Source: Ilex aquifolium (Eukaryota; Streptophyta; Magnoliopsida; Aquifoliales; Aquifoliaceae). Taken from it: a DNA stretch of 64,000 bases. How positions within the stretch are numbered: the stretch's first letter is position 1; each line of letters opens with the position of its first letter. The position numbers and the translations under genes were made by a program. Under the pieces are notes generated by a model. That model was not told the DNA's origin. It did no database searches and was given only the letters and a program-made list of their open reading frames with translations. The stretch lies in NCBI GenBank assembly GCA_951799425.1, contig OX637394.1:46480142-46544141 (forward strand), given 5' to 3'. This document shows positions 34,050 to 48,070 of the stretch, in pieces.

Positions 34050-36100
34050 ATATATATATATAAACATAAGGGTTCAATTGACACAATTAGAGAGTACTGA
34101 CTCAATTGATACAAAAAAAAAAAAAAGGTTAAAGGGCTTAATTTACACAATGATCATAATTTGAGATTGTGTCATAGTTTGAAGGTCATATATGTAGTTT
34201 ACTCTTACATTAAAGTCGATCAATCATAAACCAATGTTGAAGTCATGATTCTATATATTCAACTCAGTCCTATAACAATGAATTTCATTTTTTTCTTGGC
34301 CACTTAACTTATTGATGAATTATGCAGTAAGAATTTGATGGATCAAATTTCAAGTATATATGCTTCTCTTTAAGCTGTTTTTTTCAAGTTCTGTAAATAT
34401 ATCATTCTCACTAATTTATTCTATCTATTTTTTATTTAACAAATTCTTAAGGTTATTTAAAGTTCATTGACAAGGAAACGACAAAACCGTCCTTCCATCT
34501 CCCTTAAAAACTTGAATATGATCTCCTTTCGAAATGGGTCATCTACTGATGCTAAGTCAGCTAAGGCTTGAGCGGTCCCTAAATGAGAAAGCCTAACTAA
34601 TTATGGTTTCAACTGAGAGCAAATTGTTTGTGGTAAAATGATTGCATGGGTGTGTGTTTGTGAGTAATATGTGCAAAATATTGAAAGATATTGGTATGAG
34701 AAAAAAAAAAATTGCGCCACCAAATGAGAGTTATTTGCAATATGATGCCTATTAATCATATGGAAATATTTTTCAGATTCAAAGGGATGCAAAAAAATGT
34801 TCAACATATCGAAGTTGGTTGGCCCACTAAGATTGACAACATAACCCATTGTTATTTTTCTTTGATTTTCTTAACGTTAGTTTTCTTGAGGAAATCCAAA
34901 TCAGATTTCTTATAAGCTTTGAAAATTGGTTTCACTTGATGTTCTTTTTTTATACACTATTCTGATAAACTTGACAATATTTTAATTATCTCAGTTATTT
35001 ATTGCGACAATTTGGTTTGAAGTCAAGTGGACATTATGATCTGTTTTATTACGATAATTCTTTAAATAATATTCCATCAAGACTTTTTCTTGTTTTATTT
35101 TTCTCTTTATTTTTGTATTCTTGCATTTTCTTTTTTAAAAATTATGTTGTCTTTTACTTGTTTTTGGTATGCCAGCTGAAGAGACTTTCTTACAATTACA
35201 ATTTTTTTTTCTTCAAATTTAATAGGCTATGATTCAATTTATCAATTCTTTCTCAAATATACACTTGTTCTTTTGTATTCACTTCCAAAGTGTCATGTTC
35301 CTAAATAATAAACAATACGAAAACTATGGCTAAAAACTTTGTTGAACAAATAAACACCGAAAAACATATCACAAAAAATAAAATTAAAATTAAAATTGTA
35401 ACTCAAAATTATTGGCATACAACGCACATGTGCACCTAGTATTTATAAATATCAACATCTATAAAAAAAAATTAATTTATTATTTTATCCCTATTAATGA
35501 TTATAAAATTATTTATACCCATATATTTACTTTCATCCAATTTTTATTTTCTATTCTTATTGGACTTCCAAAATTTTGTAGACTCTTTATTAATAGTATT
35601 TGACTTCTAAATTCTTTTGATCTAATTTATTGATAATTCACCTAACGTACAACTTTTGTGAAATATGTCATATTTGATTTTTTTTTTTAAGTATGCAACA
35701 ACATCATAATATTATAATACAAACAATAATATTGCAATCTAATAATCTCTTTACAAAAAATATATATAATAAATCTATAATATAATTAAACATAGTAATA
35801 TTCAAAAATGACAATCGTACAACTTCATTATAAATAAAAAAAAATGTCTAAAAAAATAGAAAGATACCTAAAAATTGATAGATTAAGTACCGAAAGAAAG
35901 GTAAAATATATCAAAAATTAAGTTTAGTAATGATTAAAATAAAAATTAATTATTTGACACACTATATTATTCAATTCAACTATAAATATAATTTTTAGTT
36001 TTATAGAGAAAATTGTTGTTTAAATATGTTCAACGTGAAAACCCACATCTTTCTAAAGTATCAAAAAGCCATATCAAAACAGTTAAGGTGCAATATCATA
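34050..36100. other. AT-rich non-coding stretch with one Helitron-like 3' end
   Basis: No credible gene. A + strand Helitron-type terminus, GCACATGTGCACCTAG followed by T, ends at 35,439; its 5' partner was not found. The rest is A/T-rich sequence with short ORFs of biased composition only. Confidence 0.6.
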
Positions 36101-36471
36101 TCTATAAAATAAAAACACCTAACAACTTAAATTTTTATCCATAACATATTTCTCTCATCTAAAAAAAAAAAATACATCACCTATTTTTATCACAGAAAAT
36201 CATTTAATATTTGATTAATTTATAATTTAACATAATTTTTCTTTCAGACATTATTCATTTACGATGATATACACACATTGAAATTTTTTTATCGAATTAT
36301 GCATTTTGAGAAAATTTTGTTGATATATTTTTTTAAAAAATAATAAGTAAAAATAAATTTTAAATGATGTAATCAAAAAAATGAAGGAAAGAAAAATAAT
36401 TATTTAATATAGTTAGATTAATTTTTTGGGTGCTCAAATTTTATATTCCATCGTGCACAAGATATGTCTAG
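36101..36471 (+). mobile_element. Small Helitron-like element, first of a tandem pair
   Basis: Starts TCTATAAAATAAAAACACC after an A and ends in CATCGTGCACAAGATATGTCTAG before a T, 371 bp. It is similar throughout to the next element: both have CACATTGA/CACATGTTGAG-like, ATGATGTAATCAAA and ATGAAGGAAA segments. No coding capacity. Confidence 0.6.
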
Positions 36472-36479
36472 TATATACA

Positions 36480-36806
36480 TCTATATAATAAAACAACAAG
36501 CAATTTGAATTTTATACCCTACATATTTTCCCTCTCAAAACATCACATCACTCATTTCTATCACATCTTCAATCATTCAATATTATCAATACACAATAGT
36601 ATACACATGTTGAGAAAATTTTATCAAATTATTTATTTTGAGAAAATTGTTAATATTTTTAAGAAAATAATGAATAAAAATAAATTTTAAATGATGTAAT
36701 CAAAGAAATGAAGGAAAAAAAAATTGTTATTTAATATAGTGAGATCGATTTCTTGAGCGTTCGAATTTTATATTTCATCGTGCCTTCAGACACGGGTTAA
36801 GACTAG
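36480..36806 (+). mobile_element. Small Helitron-like element, second of a tandem pair
   Basis: Starts TCTATATAATAAAACAAC after an A; ends CGTGCCTTCAGACACGGGTT then AAGACTAG before a T. CGTG/CACG can form the usual terminal hairpin. 327 bp, separated by only eight bases from the preceding element. It ends about 95 bases from the stop codon of the minus-strand kinase-like gene. Confidence 0.65.
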
Positions 36807-36900
36807 TATATATATAACATACTAGAGCCAAGTAATACAAATTAACAGTTTGGCTTTCTGGGATTACTCCATGCCTAAGCACACACCTCCGCTGGGGTCA

Positions 36901-39900
36901 TCACATTGGAGTTAAAGCATGACGCCGAACAACACGTAGATTCTGCAAACACTTGACAACTTGCTTCATTGTGGGTCGGTCCCAAATATAAGGTTCCAGA
37001 CATTGCATAGCCAGCTTCGTAATATGACCTCCATCCCTTGAACAATAAGCTGGTTCCTCCTCGAGGCTTTTGTGCACCAGAGAACAACCCGACTGGCCGA
37101 ATCCTGTGGTGGTATTTTTCGAGTTGTACTCGGTCGTTGCCCATTGGTGAACTTCAGATCCATCATCGTCCTTATCCTCATCAAAAACTCTCTTTGATAT
37201 CAACATCAAAAGCAAAACACCAAATGCAAAAGTATCACATGCTGCACACCAGCCTGCCAATGAGTGGTCCAAGCTTTCCATTCAGCCAAAAATTGCAAAA
37301 ATAGAAACGGATAAAATGATTAATTTAACCTCAAGAACAGAAAATAAACCTCAAACTCTATTATTATTTACAGGGAAAGTAATATTGCTCATAAATTGGA
37401 AAGATGTTGCCAATATTTCCAAAAACCGAGCAATGCGATGCAGGGTAGACAAAAAGACTTTTTTCAGTTTTATCAAGACCTCAGATGCTGCAAATGCAAA
37501 ACTTATCCAGTCATACAGGCATGGGTATACACACTTTTCAAATTTTATGTACAAGTTTGTAAAAAGGCCTGAGATGCCAACTGCAAGACTATTTATGGAC
37601 ATAATTGCATGCAACATGTCTGTTTTTTTTTCTTCTTTCTAAACCAAAGCCTAATTACCTCAATAACATCAAGTGTCTTTCTTCACATAAAAGAACAAGC
37701 AATGTAGTCAATATGTTTGACACAGTTTGTAATATTAGCTTCACTCTTAACACTAGCATTATGATTCAGCCTCACTGAAGGAAGACCAACCAACCAACCA
37801 ACCAACATAATGCGACCCTTTTCACTAAGCTCGGGACAGACTAATCCAATAAGGTGCAATAAAGGGAACAATAACAAGTACACCAACCCATTTTGACACT
37901 TTAATTTAATAATCCATTAACCATTATCCAACATCATATGAATATCTCTCAAAATTCCATATCACACTTCTGCTGATTTCCTTAACAAATCCTCTCTTCT
38001 TCTCTTCCTTGACCCCATTCCCCATCACCCCACCCCGGGATGATTCCAAGCCAGGTCAACCAAGCTACACAAAAGTTGGAACAGCTTGGTTAAAAAAAGG
38101 TTAGCGACAGAACTGTACATATTTACTTCGACAGAGTAGTTGTGTAATAGAACACGTTGAAGGTCCGTTTGGAACTTGTCTCTCCAGTCAAATTTTATTA
38201 CACATTTATTTATTCATTGGTATCAATGAATGGTCCCAACCACACCCAAGTTAGACTTAAGGCTGCAATGCAAACCTTGGATGCATGCAGATGCAATCAC
38301 CTATGCTTTCTAAAGTATAGTTATTGGGAATTCACTCTTGCTATATGGGCTGGGATTACTAAGTAATAGGAGTTAGGTTTGTTAATGGGCCTTCAGTTGA
38401 CCATAAAGAGGCTTATACTTACCAAACTGATCAAAATTTTGTAAATTCTAGTTTGTAGTCCAAATCTAGGTAGAATTACAAGATAACCAGTAACCTACAA
38501 TCATTGAGATATTCTTTGATTGCAATGGAGAACACTTAAAAAAATAACAAAAAATATGGAAACTTCTGAGAAATTATATTAATTATAGTATGTCCTGTGC
38601 ACTGCCACCCGTGTGCATGATTTCAAAGCTTTGAGATAAGGAAAGAGAGAAACAGAGATATTTGGGTGGTTAAATAAGAAGGGAGCAGGAGTATTATGCA
38701 TATTCCTGTGGAGTGGACACCAACCGCCCTTCTCCCTTTATTAAGAGTAACAGATTCCAATACGAGCCTGTTGACTGGATAGATTAGTTTCAGAGTTAAC
38801 TTTCTACCCATCAACTATAGCTGAATGCATTGAATGTCCTCAAGCTCTGATCCATGTTCTCACGTTTGAAAGTTATGAGTTTCTACCATTATAGCAAGCA
38901 TTGGCTCCCAAAGCAAGGGGGGGAAAATTAAACCGATTTTGGACAATTTTCAAACCAAAATCCTACATTTAAACCCTAATTTCACTCCATAGATAACCCT
39001 TGATGCTTACACTTCAAAGTCTCTTCAGTCTAAGGTTTTCATCCTAGAACCAATGGTTAGAAGGGCTAACTATGGATCAAGATGGAAGCGGAGATTGTGT
39101 ATGGATGAATGTTAAACATCTCAAATGAATCTCCTACCAATATCTTGGTCTTTTGGAAAATGGGAATTTCTTCACCCACCTTGGACCATGTTTTCCGAAC
39201 AATCTTAGTACATATGGAGCAACATGATTGCAAATATAGAGGTCAACATGGGATCGGGTGTTTTCACATCTCACTGTAGTGCCTGATGCCCACCCAAATT
39301 GAACTACTTGCGAATAATATACTACTGAACACCAATCCATGATTGCTAAAGATCACTAAAGAGAAAATATTAACTTGATTTGAATTATTTCTTTTACGCT
39401 TTCATCAACTCAGGTCCCCTCCTTTGTGGTCAAGCACGATAAGAAATTAAATAATAACTATTCCAATGTTTTTTCCTGAATATGACACAAACTTTTTTAA
39501 TAAATCTCAAACACTAAACCAGTAAAATGTCCATAAACTGTAGCGCACTTTAGAATTGTTGAGAGATCATCTTTTAGCTTTTCTATGAAGGGAAAATTAG
39601 CAGCATATCCCATTCTAATTCAGCGGCAAAGAGGGAAAAAAAAATCACCATTGACTCAATGCTTGCTAGTGAAGGTTTATTAAAGGACTAATAAATTGTT
39701 CAAGTAACAATTGTATTTTAACAACATGAACACTAGGGGCAAGTTCGTCTATTCCTAGAGTTGCAAAGGGAAGTAGCTAATAACAATACTGTGATTTCCT
39801 TGGAGGTAATGCTAATGATGAGTTGACTACAATTGAAGTCTCCATTATTAAACCATATCCCTTAAGATCCAGCCCACATACTCCAAAAAAACGCATCAAT

Positions 39901-42900
39901 ATTTTTAAAACTTCCCCCTCAACATTCTCCAGATGTGTGATCTGCCTATAAATAACAATGTGAATCGTAATATTTTATCTGCTTCAGAAGCTAGGTCTAC
40001 ATGGTAAGAAAAACATGACAAGTTGGTTAAGGATCAAAGAGGTGATTACAATATTTCTACTACATTAATAACAATATAAGATTGTAAAGACTGTGCAAAG
40101 CTCGATTGTGATTGTAAAACATAAAATTTTCTTGAATCAATTAAGAATGTCGGATCAATCATTTAACAATAAACCATCATGAAGTGATGGAAATCATCAA
40201 AGGGATTATAAAATCAAATCTAATCAAGTGTTCTCCTAAATTGAACGAATTAGGATGCCAGTTATCAAGTTTCAATAGAATCCATCGACATTCATGGGTC
40301 TCCTCATCTAGCAAACCACGTGGGAATACCTTTTTCATGTTAAACAATTGAAGCTCAGCAAAAGGTGGTGATTCACAAAAAGACCTTGCTAAGGTCTAAC
40401 TAAAGTTCCTTGTTACTTTTATGGGAATATGTCATCCAAAGAAGCCTAGAACAATGAACAAAAAGGCTAACATATTGCTACTTCACTAGTAATCCAGCCC
40501 CAGCAATACTGCACTCTACAGCTTGCCCACAAGTGTTAATCATTGCTTTCTCATAACAAAGGACATTGCCCCTGGCAAACTGTGCCTTTTCATACCATAC
40601 GTTCAACATAACTGCACTAACTCACAACAATGGGGTATTTGTCACTGTTCTTGCACTCACAAATAAGAAATACTCAGGGTCCGAATGGGCAGTGGTCACC
40701 TTTTTCCAGCAAAACCACCAACATGCATCAATTATCCCATGCATTTAATCTTAGGAATATTGACACAATATGTAGCTACTTCTCATTAAGCTAAAAACAA
40801 TGCAACCAACATTATTCAGCATAGTCCATAATTTCGTATAAAGAAATTATTCAATCAATTTTGAACAAATGTACATAACAGAAAAGCAAAGAAATAATGT
40901 CATTTTAGTTACTTTCTTGTTTGATGTGGGAACGATAGATTTTCATTTTACAGCAAAAATGAAAGCTAATTTGGTGTGGCAACCATAGAATTTCAACAAC
41001 TTTCATTTTTCAGCAAAAACCTTGCAATAACTTCTATTGAAAGGGGGGGAAAGTTGACTTTTCAAAGGTCATACAAATTTTAACATCAGCATATAAAGCT
41101 AATTTGGTGGTATAAGCCCTCGTAAGAGGAAATGGGAGAGCTTTGATCCCTTCAACAACAGATTCCTAATTAAGCATCAACTCACAGGTAGCAAATGCAA
41201 CAGAAGTTGCATTATCTAGGTACACCCCCTATGACAACTATCTTTGCTTCAAGCCTCTGTTAGCATCATTACTCACAAAATACTAAGACTTCTCTTTTAG
41301 CCAAAGCATTTGCTTGAAAAAAGCCCATATGACACAAGTCATATATGCTATTCCAGAAAGTACCGCAGGTCAAGCCCAAACTGATTACTAGTTTGCTGGC
41401 TTTCATTATTAATCGGTAAGCCACTACTCAAATGTTCTGAGTGCTCGTCAAGCTTGTAAGTGTGAAACATTAGTGTAGCAGAATTACCAAATCTACTGAA
41501 ACTTGGTGTCATAGAAAGAATCTTCACATTTTAACGAATTTTCAGCAATAAGAGAACGAGAATAAAATTAGAATCCAAGATGGAATGATAATATATAAGT
41601 TTCTACAGCAAAGAGACTCAAGGAACACTTAGATTTAGTATATTCTGAACTCAACAAGAACAACCCTGGCATCCTAGCCATTGATTACTTTGATAACCTT
41701 TTATATCATAACCCTTCTAGGAACTCAAAATATAAATACTACCGTAATATATATTAACAGTTAGCCAACTATAGTCCAATATAAGTCTACAAGTGGGCCA
41801 ACTAGGTCTTCATAAGCCCCTCGTATGCTCCTGCATTGCAAATGACTCATATTTCCTTGTTAAAGAGAACATCCACCCCCTTGAATCTAATAAGAAAATA
41901 TAGACCTTTAAAATCCATATACCTCTCCTCCTCATCCTTCTCTCTGGTTCTCTAAGACCTGACTTAGCAATACAGTTACACTTGGCACCTATCATCTATA
42001 GCTTTCAATAAAAACACCTATCTGACTAACTCTTACTTCTGCCAGCCATTGTTCTTTAACTATTACCCATATCTATATATATAGTTGTGGTGTAGTATTT
42101 TAAGAAACCGTGTATTTAAAATTCAAGCAGTTGTATTTCTTTGTAATCAAGCTCATACCAACATTTACGTAGATAGAGTCTTCAACATTCCTTCCTAATC
42201 ATCTAATTCTAGGCCTTAATCGTACAAGCACTTCAATATTTCAAGGCCCACCATCAGCATAACAATGGGCAACAAAAATATTATATCTTCTATTGCTGGC
42301 TGAAATCATCATCTAGCCAATTGAATACTACTTCATCAGCTATTACAAATAGTGCTTCACCAGTTTAAACTCTTATTTACTTATTTGTTAACATATTTTT
42401 GTTCCGACTAATTTACTATCATAGTCTAAGATTTTAGTCTTGACTCCAATATTGAATCAGAGAGAGAGAGAGATAGAGTCCAACTACATGATACATTGCC
42501 TGACCGTTCCATATATTTTCTTTTTAAAACCACATCACTCTTTCACTTTTTTTTTTTATAGGAAACACAATTTTATTAAGAAATAAAGGATGTCTTAAGC
42601 ATTTTACATTTCTACTCTTTCACATGAAGGTTTTACATTAAGCATTTTACATTTGTATTGAGCTAAAGGTGTTTGGAACAACAATTTCCAGAATATACAT
42701 ACAATTATACAACATAAGTGTTGCGTAGTTTCAGGAATGAGAACCAACATTTTGTTAAAGCAAAATATCAACATATTAAGGTGGCTTACCTGCAAAACCA
42801 AAGACAGGAGAAATGTAACCATAACACCCAAAAACGGGGTCAACCGGAGGATGCGTCCTATCGGGAAAAATTCCGCCAGAAATCATGCCAAAGTCGAACA

Positions 42901-43981
42901 ATTTTGGATTGTAATCCTACATGGGAGACCAATTCAAGATATTATACAACATGGTCAATATGACACCACACTCAAAAAAATGAAAAAGGAAAAGGAAAGA
43001 AATTCTTGAAGCAGATATCCAAAAAATGACGAGATGAGCAACATTAAAACTAACCTCATCAAGCATGATATGAGCAGCACTTATGTTCCGAACCATAAAC
43101 TGCCTGCAAATCGGATTCTGCCCATGAAAAAATTTAAGGAGACCAGCAAATCGAAGAGCAACCTTGATTCTCTGCACCCAAGTAAAACTATCTACAGATG
43201 CATCACAACAACGCAGCAAACAGCAATCAGTAAAATTTCTCACCAAAAAAGTCTAAAGGTCCAAAACGAAATTATATCAGTCAACCTCTTATATTTGCTC
43301 ACATGTAAGGATCTGATAATCATGAAGCACGGAAACTAATTTACACTGAAATATGTCTAAAAGTTGGCACAACGCATTGACATTCACATCAAACTAATAC
43401 TGAGGTCAGACTATGTCACACAAAGAACTTCGTCATGACTCCACAAAGCAGAAATTTATCTACATATCATATCCTATAAATCAAAGAAGGTAATTAAACA
43501 ATCTAAGAACAAGGGGAAAAGAATATCACCTTTAAGCACAAGGTTATGCACAGTATCAAGTGGTTTGAGATCATAAATAATGCCTAACTTTTCGCCATCA
43601 CGGCAATATCCATACAACTTGACCAAGCCCGGATGGAAATTGATTTTTTCATGCACAAGAAGCGATAATTCATCCTAATGAACAAAAAATACGCATTGAC
43701 ATTCCAAATTTGAGAAATACTAAGATATATATATTTTTTAAATAGAATTTCAATCCACGTACTCTTAGTCTATCTTCGTTATCACCATCATTATATCGAT
43801 AAATTTCAGGGATTTCCCAAATCTTCACCGTACAATAGCGTGGCCCGTCATCTGAATTAAGCTTTCCACGGTAGACTTTGCCGAACTGGAATTTTCCGAT
43901 CAAATTCTCTTTGCTGAATCCGTCGGTGATTGCTTCTAGGTACTTGTACGAAGATTTCGCTGTGACTCCATGAGGTGCCAT
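36901..43981 (-). CDS. Predicted pseudokinase, paralog of the 28-kb gene, five exons, 326 aa
   Basis: Minus-strand exons: 43981-43763, 43674-43530, 43191-43055, 42916-42790, 37253-36901. Junctions are GT/AG with the same intron positions as the + gene, and the sum is exactly 327 codons. Landmarks: GKFQFG (29-34) without the middle Gly; TVK with Lys 53; VRNISAAH (155-162) in place of HRD; DFG 175-177. The activation segment is more degenerate than in the paralog: GYISPVF instead of GYIDPNY, and a His-Pro-Pro insertion before it. Exon 2 is ten codons shorter. In-frame sequence upstream of the chosen ATG (NKRLSPSSKGRT) follows a possible TATAG acceptor, so another 5' exon is possible. The gene converges on the + strand paralog, a local duplicate. 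Confidence 0.8.
37254..42789 (-). other. 5.5-kb intron 4 of the minus-strand kinase-like gene
   Basis: AT-rich, with no supported gene. It contains a short ACCA microsatellite at about 37,786-37,806, a GA run at about 42,460, and a T-run plus AATTTTATTAAGAAATAAAG segment at 42,548-42,595 that resembles a retroelement tail. The ORFs (for example 39,134-39,340 on -) lack recognisable domains. The corresponding intron of the paralog is 2.6 kb and unrelated in sequence. Confidence 0.6.
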
Positions 43982-45829
43982 TGCTGATCCTATTGTTCTT
44001 CCTTTTGAACTAGGGCTCAACCTCTTGTTCTATAAACCTATAAAAATTGCTTAACTGGGTGGATGAGCAAAAACCCTCAAAACCCATGTGGACTCGAATA
44101 TGGAAAAAAAACTCTAAAAAATTCGCGCCGACCTTCGATCGCCCTTTTCTCATTGGGAAACCATCTGAGTTGCAATAAAAAAAAGGGTAACAAGAGTTTG
44201 TTTCTATGTGGGATTTTTTTTTCCTTTTCTACCCCTTAGCCTAAAAAACGTGAGTGGTACAACAGGAGAATAGATGCGATATCTATGTAGACTCTAATTT
44301 TAAATTCCTAAATTTGAAAAATCACACATATTCGTTTCAGATGAATGATCAAGATCTCAATTAAATTTAATGGCTCACAATCCATCCCACTAAAATACTA
44401 AATCCCGTCCAAACTCATTGCATGCTTGGCAAAACAACTCCCATCAACAGTCAATATACATGTTGTATGCCACATAGATACACACAGATATCCATGTTGT
44501 ACGCCACACCACTCTTTCCTTCTCTCACTTCTTGCTCCTCTATCGTAAGAAGACCCAGGTGACCAGACCCCCCCCCCCCCCCCCCTCTCTTTCCCTCTCT
44601 CCAATCATTCCTTTGTCATAGCCTAAGTACCTTCCCCCCTCTCTTGCCACTCATACACACACATACAATAGAACACATATACACACACCAACACAGTTGC
44701 ATACCCTCTACGTCTGTTTGTCTCACTACTCATGTACACACACAATAACATGCACACACACACACCACATACGCACAACGCATGCACAAAGATCACACAC
44801 ATAAACACAAACACAAAAATAGAGCACACAACAGCACACACACGCACATACAAATTCAACACAATTGGATGTTTACTTTAGGCGTAGTTTTGAGTTTTTG
44901 AATCTTAGGGTTTTCAAATTAAGTGTTTAATTTGGGTGTTAAATAGGGTTTGTCAAATTTCAAAATTATTGGGGTATGAAATATGCCGTGTGCTTTATTT
45001 TCAACCATTTGCTGATTTTTTTTGAATATTTGAGAGGAGATGCATGCTCAATGATTACTGTTTTGTGGAGCTTTACCTTAAAAAACTTGGGGCATAATTC
45101 AAAAGCCAAAGAATGAGAACATGTTGCCAGTGTGAGAGGAAAAGAATGAGAAGAGATGAGAATGAAAGGCAAGTTTCCAATTGAAAATGGAAGGGAAGTT
45201 GGCATTTCTTGAGCCAATGTTTTTTTTTTTTTTTGAAAAGTAGCTAAATGTTTGTTGAATTGCTATAATGTTGTATCTTTATGCAACAGTGACATTTCTT
45301 AAATTTAAAATAAGCATGTTGTATTATTAATTGATATCTGAAATAAATATTATATCGAGCTAAAAAATTAATTAAAAAATAAATGATTCAACTTATAATA
45401 TAAATAGGTGATGTGAGAAAAATTAGCGAAAAAAATATGTGAATATAAAATTCAAAGAGTTAACTATATTATTAGATAGATTGATGGTGGAATGTAAAAA
45501 TTTTAACTTTTAAGATTGTAAATTAAAAAATTTAAACTCTTTCACGATATAGCAATAATTCCATGCTTGAAAATATTTTAGAATACAAAAAATCGAGTAT
45601 TGACTGTATAATATTTATATTTTAAATAATAAAGAGTTTTAAGCATGTAATTTAAAATTAAAGTAGACGGAGAGGAAATAAAAAAGAGGTAGATGAGATA
45701 GAAGAGAGAGGGAGGTGTGAGTTGGTGGAATTTTGTGGCCTTGGAGAATGTGTTTGGTAAGTTGTCCAACATTGGGCAACATTGGGCAAGTTGTTAGATT
45801 AATTTCAACCGTTGTAATATTTATATAAA
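43982..45829. other. Upstream region of the minus-strand gene, with microsatellites
   Basis: Presumed promoter and 5' UTR of the kinase-like gene, then non-coding DNA. It contains a C-run of about 18 at 44,567-44,584 and an ACACAC-rich stretch. Apart from an A/T-rich tract at 45,300-45,680 and a repeated CATTGGGCAA at 45,768, I see nothing else. Confidence 0.5.
44645..44860. repeat. CA-rich microsatellite
   Basis: Interrupted ACACAC runs over about 215 bases. The Cys/Val-rich ORF on the minus strand here is a product of the repeat. Confidence 0.9.
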
Positions 45830-46051
45830 CTAGTTAATGCACACGCGCATTGCGCATGAGTTATCTTGAATTATAGTTCATGCGTAACATCAAGAATAAG
45901 ATTATACCCATTGCAAAATAGAAAAAAAAATCAAAAAATAACCTTATAAACCCACAAAAGCTTGAAAAAATTCCCAATGAATAGTATAACTACTGATCAA
46001 TCAAAGTAGAAGTTCCACATTCACATCTGTTCAATTCATATTGCATGCAGC

Positions 46052-46183
46052 TAGGGCTGTTAATCAAGCCAAGCTTGAACATTTTTTTAGGCTCGTTTAT
46101 GTGTAAATAGTCAAATGAGTCAGCTCGTTTATGTGTAAATTAGGCTTGAATTAGGCTCGAATTCAGCTCGATTAACACCCCTA
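46052..46183. mobile_element. 132-bp hAT MITE
   Basis: Ends TAGGGCTGTTAATC and GATTAACACCCCTA are inverted copies with one mismatch. Flanks CATGCAGC (46,044-46,051) and CATTCAGC (46,184-46,191) form an 8-bp target duplication with one mismatch. The interior has repeated GGCTCG motifs. A related degraded copy is near 54,045-54,150. Confidence 0.8.
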
Positions 46184-47605
46184 CATTCAGCCAACATATC
46201 CAAATTCTCATTCTTTTTATTCTTTTAAGAAAAAAAATGACAGAATGAAAAAAAATGAAGAACTCCTTGCGCATAGCATAGTGACCCATTGAAACAAAAG
46301 GCTCAATAGCAACTCTTAGTTCAAATGTCTCAATTCATTGTGACCTCATTGAAAATATAATACTCTCCCTCTCTTTCTCTCAAACTTTTAACAATATAGA
46401 TAAAGTGTAATGTTACACAACTAAAATAAAACCCAAAAAATTATAACTCAAATACATATCATTCCTTATATCAGTGGTCCCATTAACTTTTTCAATAAGA
46501 CCCACTCATTTTAGTTCCACTTTTTGAATTTCATTATAGTTGTGTAGCATTTTTCATAGATAAAATGTGTCCACCTTGAAGTAGGATCTATGATAGGATT
46601 TTCGACGACCTAAACAAGGTTGTCAACCAATACATATTGGTCTGATATATTATTTCAAATCTGGTATAGCACATGAATCTAATTCACTTGGCCTCCACTC
46701 TCTGCATGTGTCACTTATATCCAATAGAAGGCAATAACAATTTCCTTTAGTTCTCAAGAAATCTAAGTTAAGGGATTGAGAAACCACCTGCAAAAAAGCT
46801 TTTAGAAACTATATCAGTCCTTCATGTGGCTAAAAGAACAGAGTTAACTGGAGAAAGCTAAGCAAATGTAGGATGCAACTTTCACAATATACACAAATAT
46901 AGCAAACATGGGAGGATCCCGTAACTTCATATAAGAAATTGAGGTAGATCACAAAATCAAAATTCAAAATATGTGCATGACAAAAGAAAGCGTGGTATTA
47001 AACGAACACATGGAAAGGTTAGAGGTACATCTTCATTTTAGACAGTGACAATATGTTCGTTTTAGACACCGACAATCAAATTTCAGTTACATTGATTTTC
47101 AACTACTTTAACATGATAAATCTTTAACTCTATAAAAACAGAAGTAGCTCCTGTGAAACATAAGAAAAAGTGTTTTTTGCCTAATTCACCAGTTTGAGTA
47201 ACAGTGCCTGAAGCATTTATTGGTTTAACACGCTACCATCATTAAAAATTGCCACCATGTATAGTACTAAAGTCCATTAGTAAAGATAATGAAACAAATT
47301 TTTGCCAATTCCAATGCAAGAGAACAATTCTAGATCCTAATATTAGGATTTATAAAGGAAGTTGAAAAGTTAGCAACTCATACCTTGAAATATCATGTTT
47401 ACACAGTCACAGATTGGTCGGGTACACCTTGATAATTTATCATGCAACATATGATGAAAAAAAGCAACCTAATCATGCCATGAAAATAATCCTGACAACT
47501 GAAACTCTAAATTGATTAAGAACACGAGGAAAATGACCACAATAATAACACTACCTCAATATATTCGTAGTGTCTTATATTCTATAAATTAAGTGAACAT
47601 CAAAC

Positions 47606-48070
47606 CTCGTTGACATTCATGAAAATTCGCCTAAATGCCATAAAGAAATTCACTTCAAGAACTTCTCTCATCCCCAGCCCAAATTCATGAATCTCATCAG
47701 TACACATTATAGTAGTCCCAAGAAACTCGACAATCACATTTTCATTCAACCCATCCATTGGGCCCTCTTCAAGCTCCTGTAAAAAGCCTTTGAACCAACA
47801 TGGTGAGATGGACAAAGAAAAAATCTTGACAACTCCAGGCTATTTGTAACAAAAGCTTTTTGCATCTCTATGGTGGATAATGGAGTTGCTTTATTTTCTT
47901 TGAAGTTACTGCAGGAACCTTCAGTCCCTGTCTAAAGTGGTCTAACGGGTTTAGTTAGGAGATATATATAAGGTAAGAGAAAAACAAAATAAAAGGAACA
48001 AGAAAATACATACATTACTTCAATGTCATGTATTAGTTCTTGGGCATCAAGGATCAACCAGAGGCATAAC
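47606..48070 (-). pseudogene. Two-exon gene fragment inside the Helitron
   Basis: Exon-like 48070-48019 (TTCAG acceptor, GTAATG donor) reads LCLWLILDAQELIHDIE. Exon-like 47776-47606 (TTTTTACAG acceptor, GTTTGA donor) reads ELEEGPMDGLNENVIVEFLG and continues, open, for 57 codons. Both are in phase 0, so direct splicing of the 242-base gap keeps the frame. This is unlikely by chance. I do not recognise the protein. No start or stop region was found. It looks like a piece of a host gene captured by the Helitron; a genuine gene interrupted by transposon sequence is the alternative. Confidence 0.5.

Noticed and set aside
39134..39340. 68-aa minus-strand ORF in the kinase intron
   Set aside because: The composition looks reasonable, but there is no recognisable domain, no splice context and no second copy.
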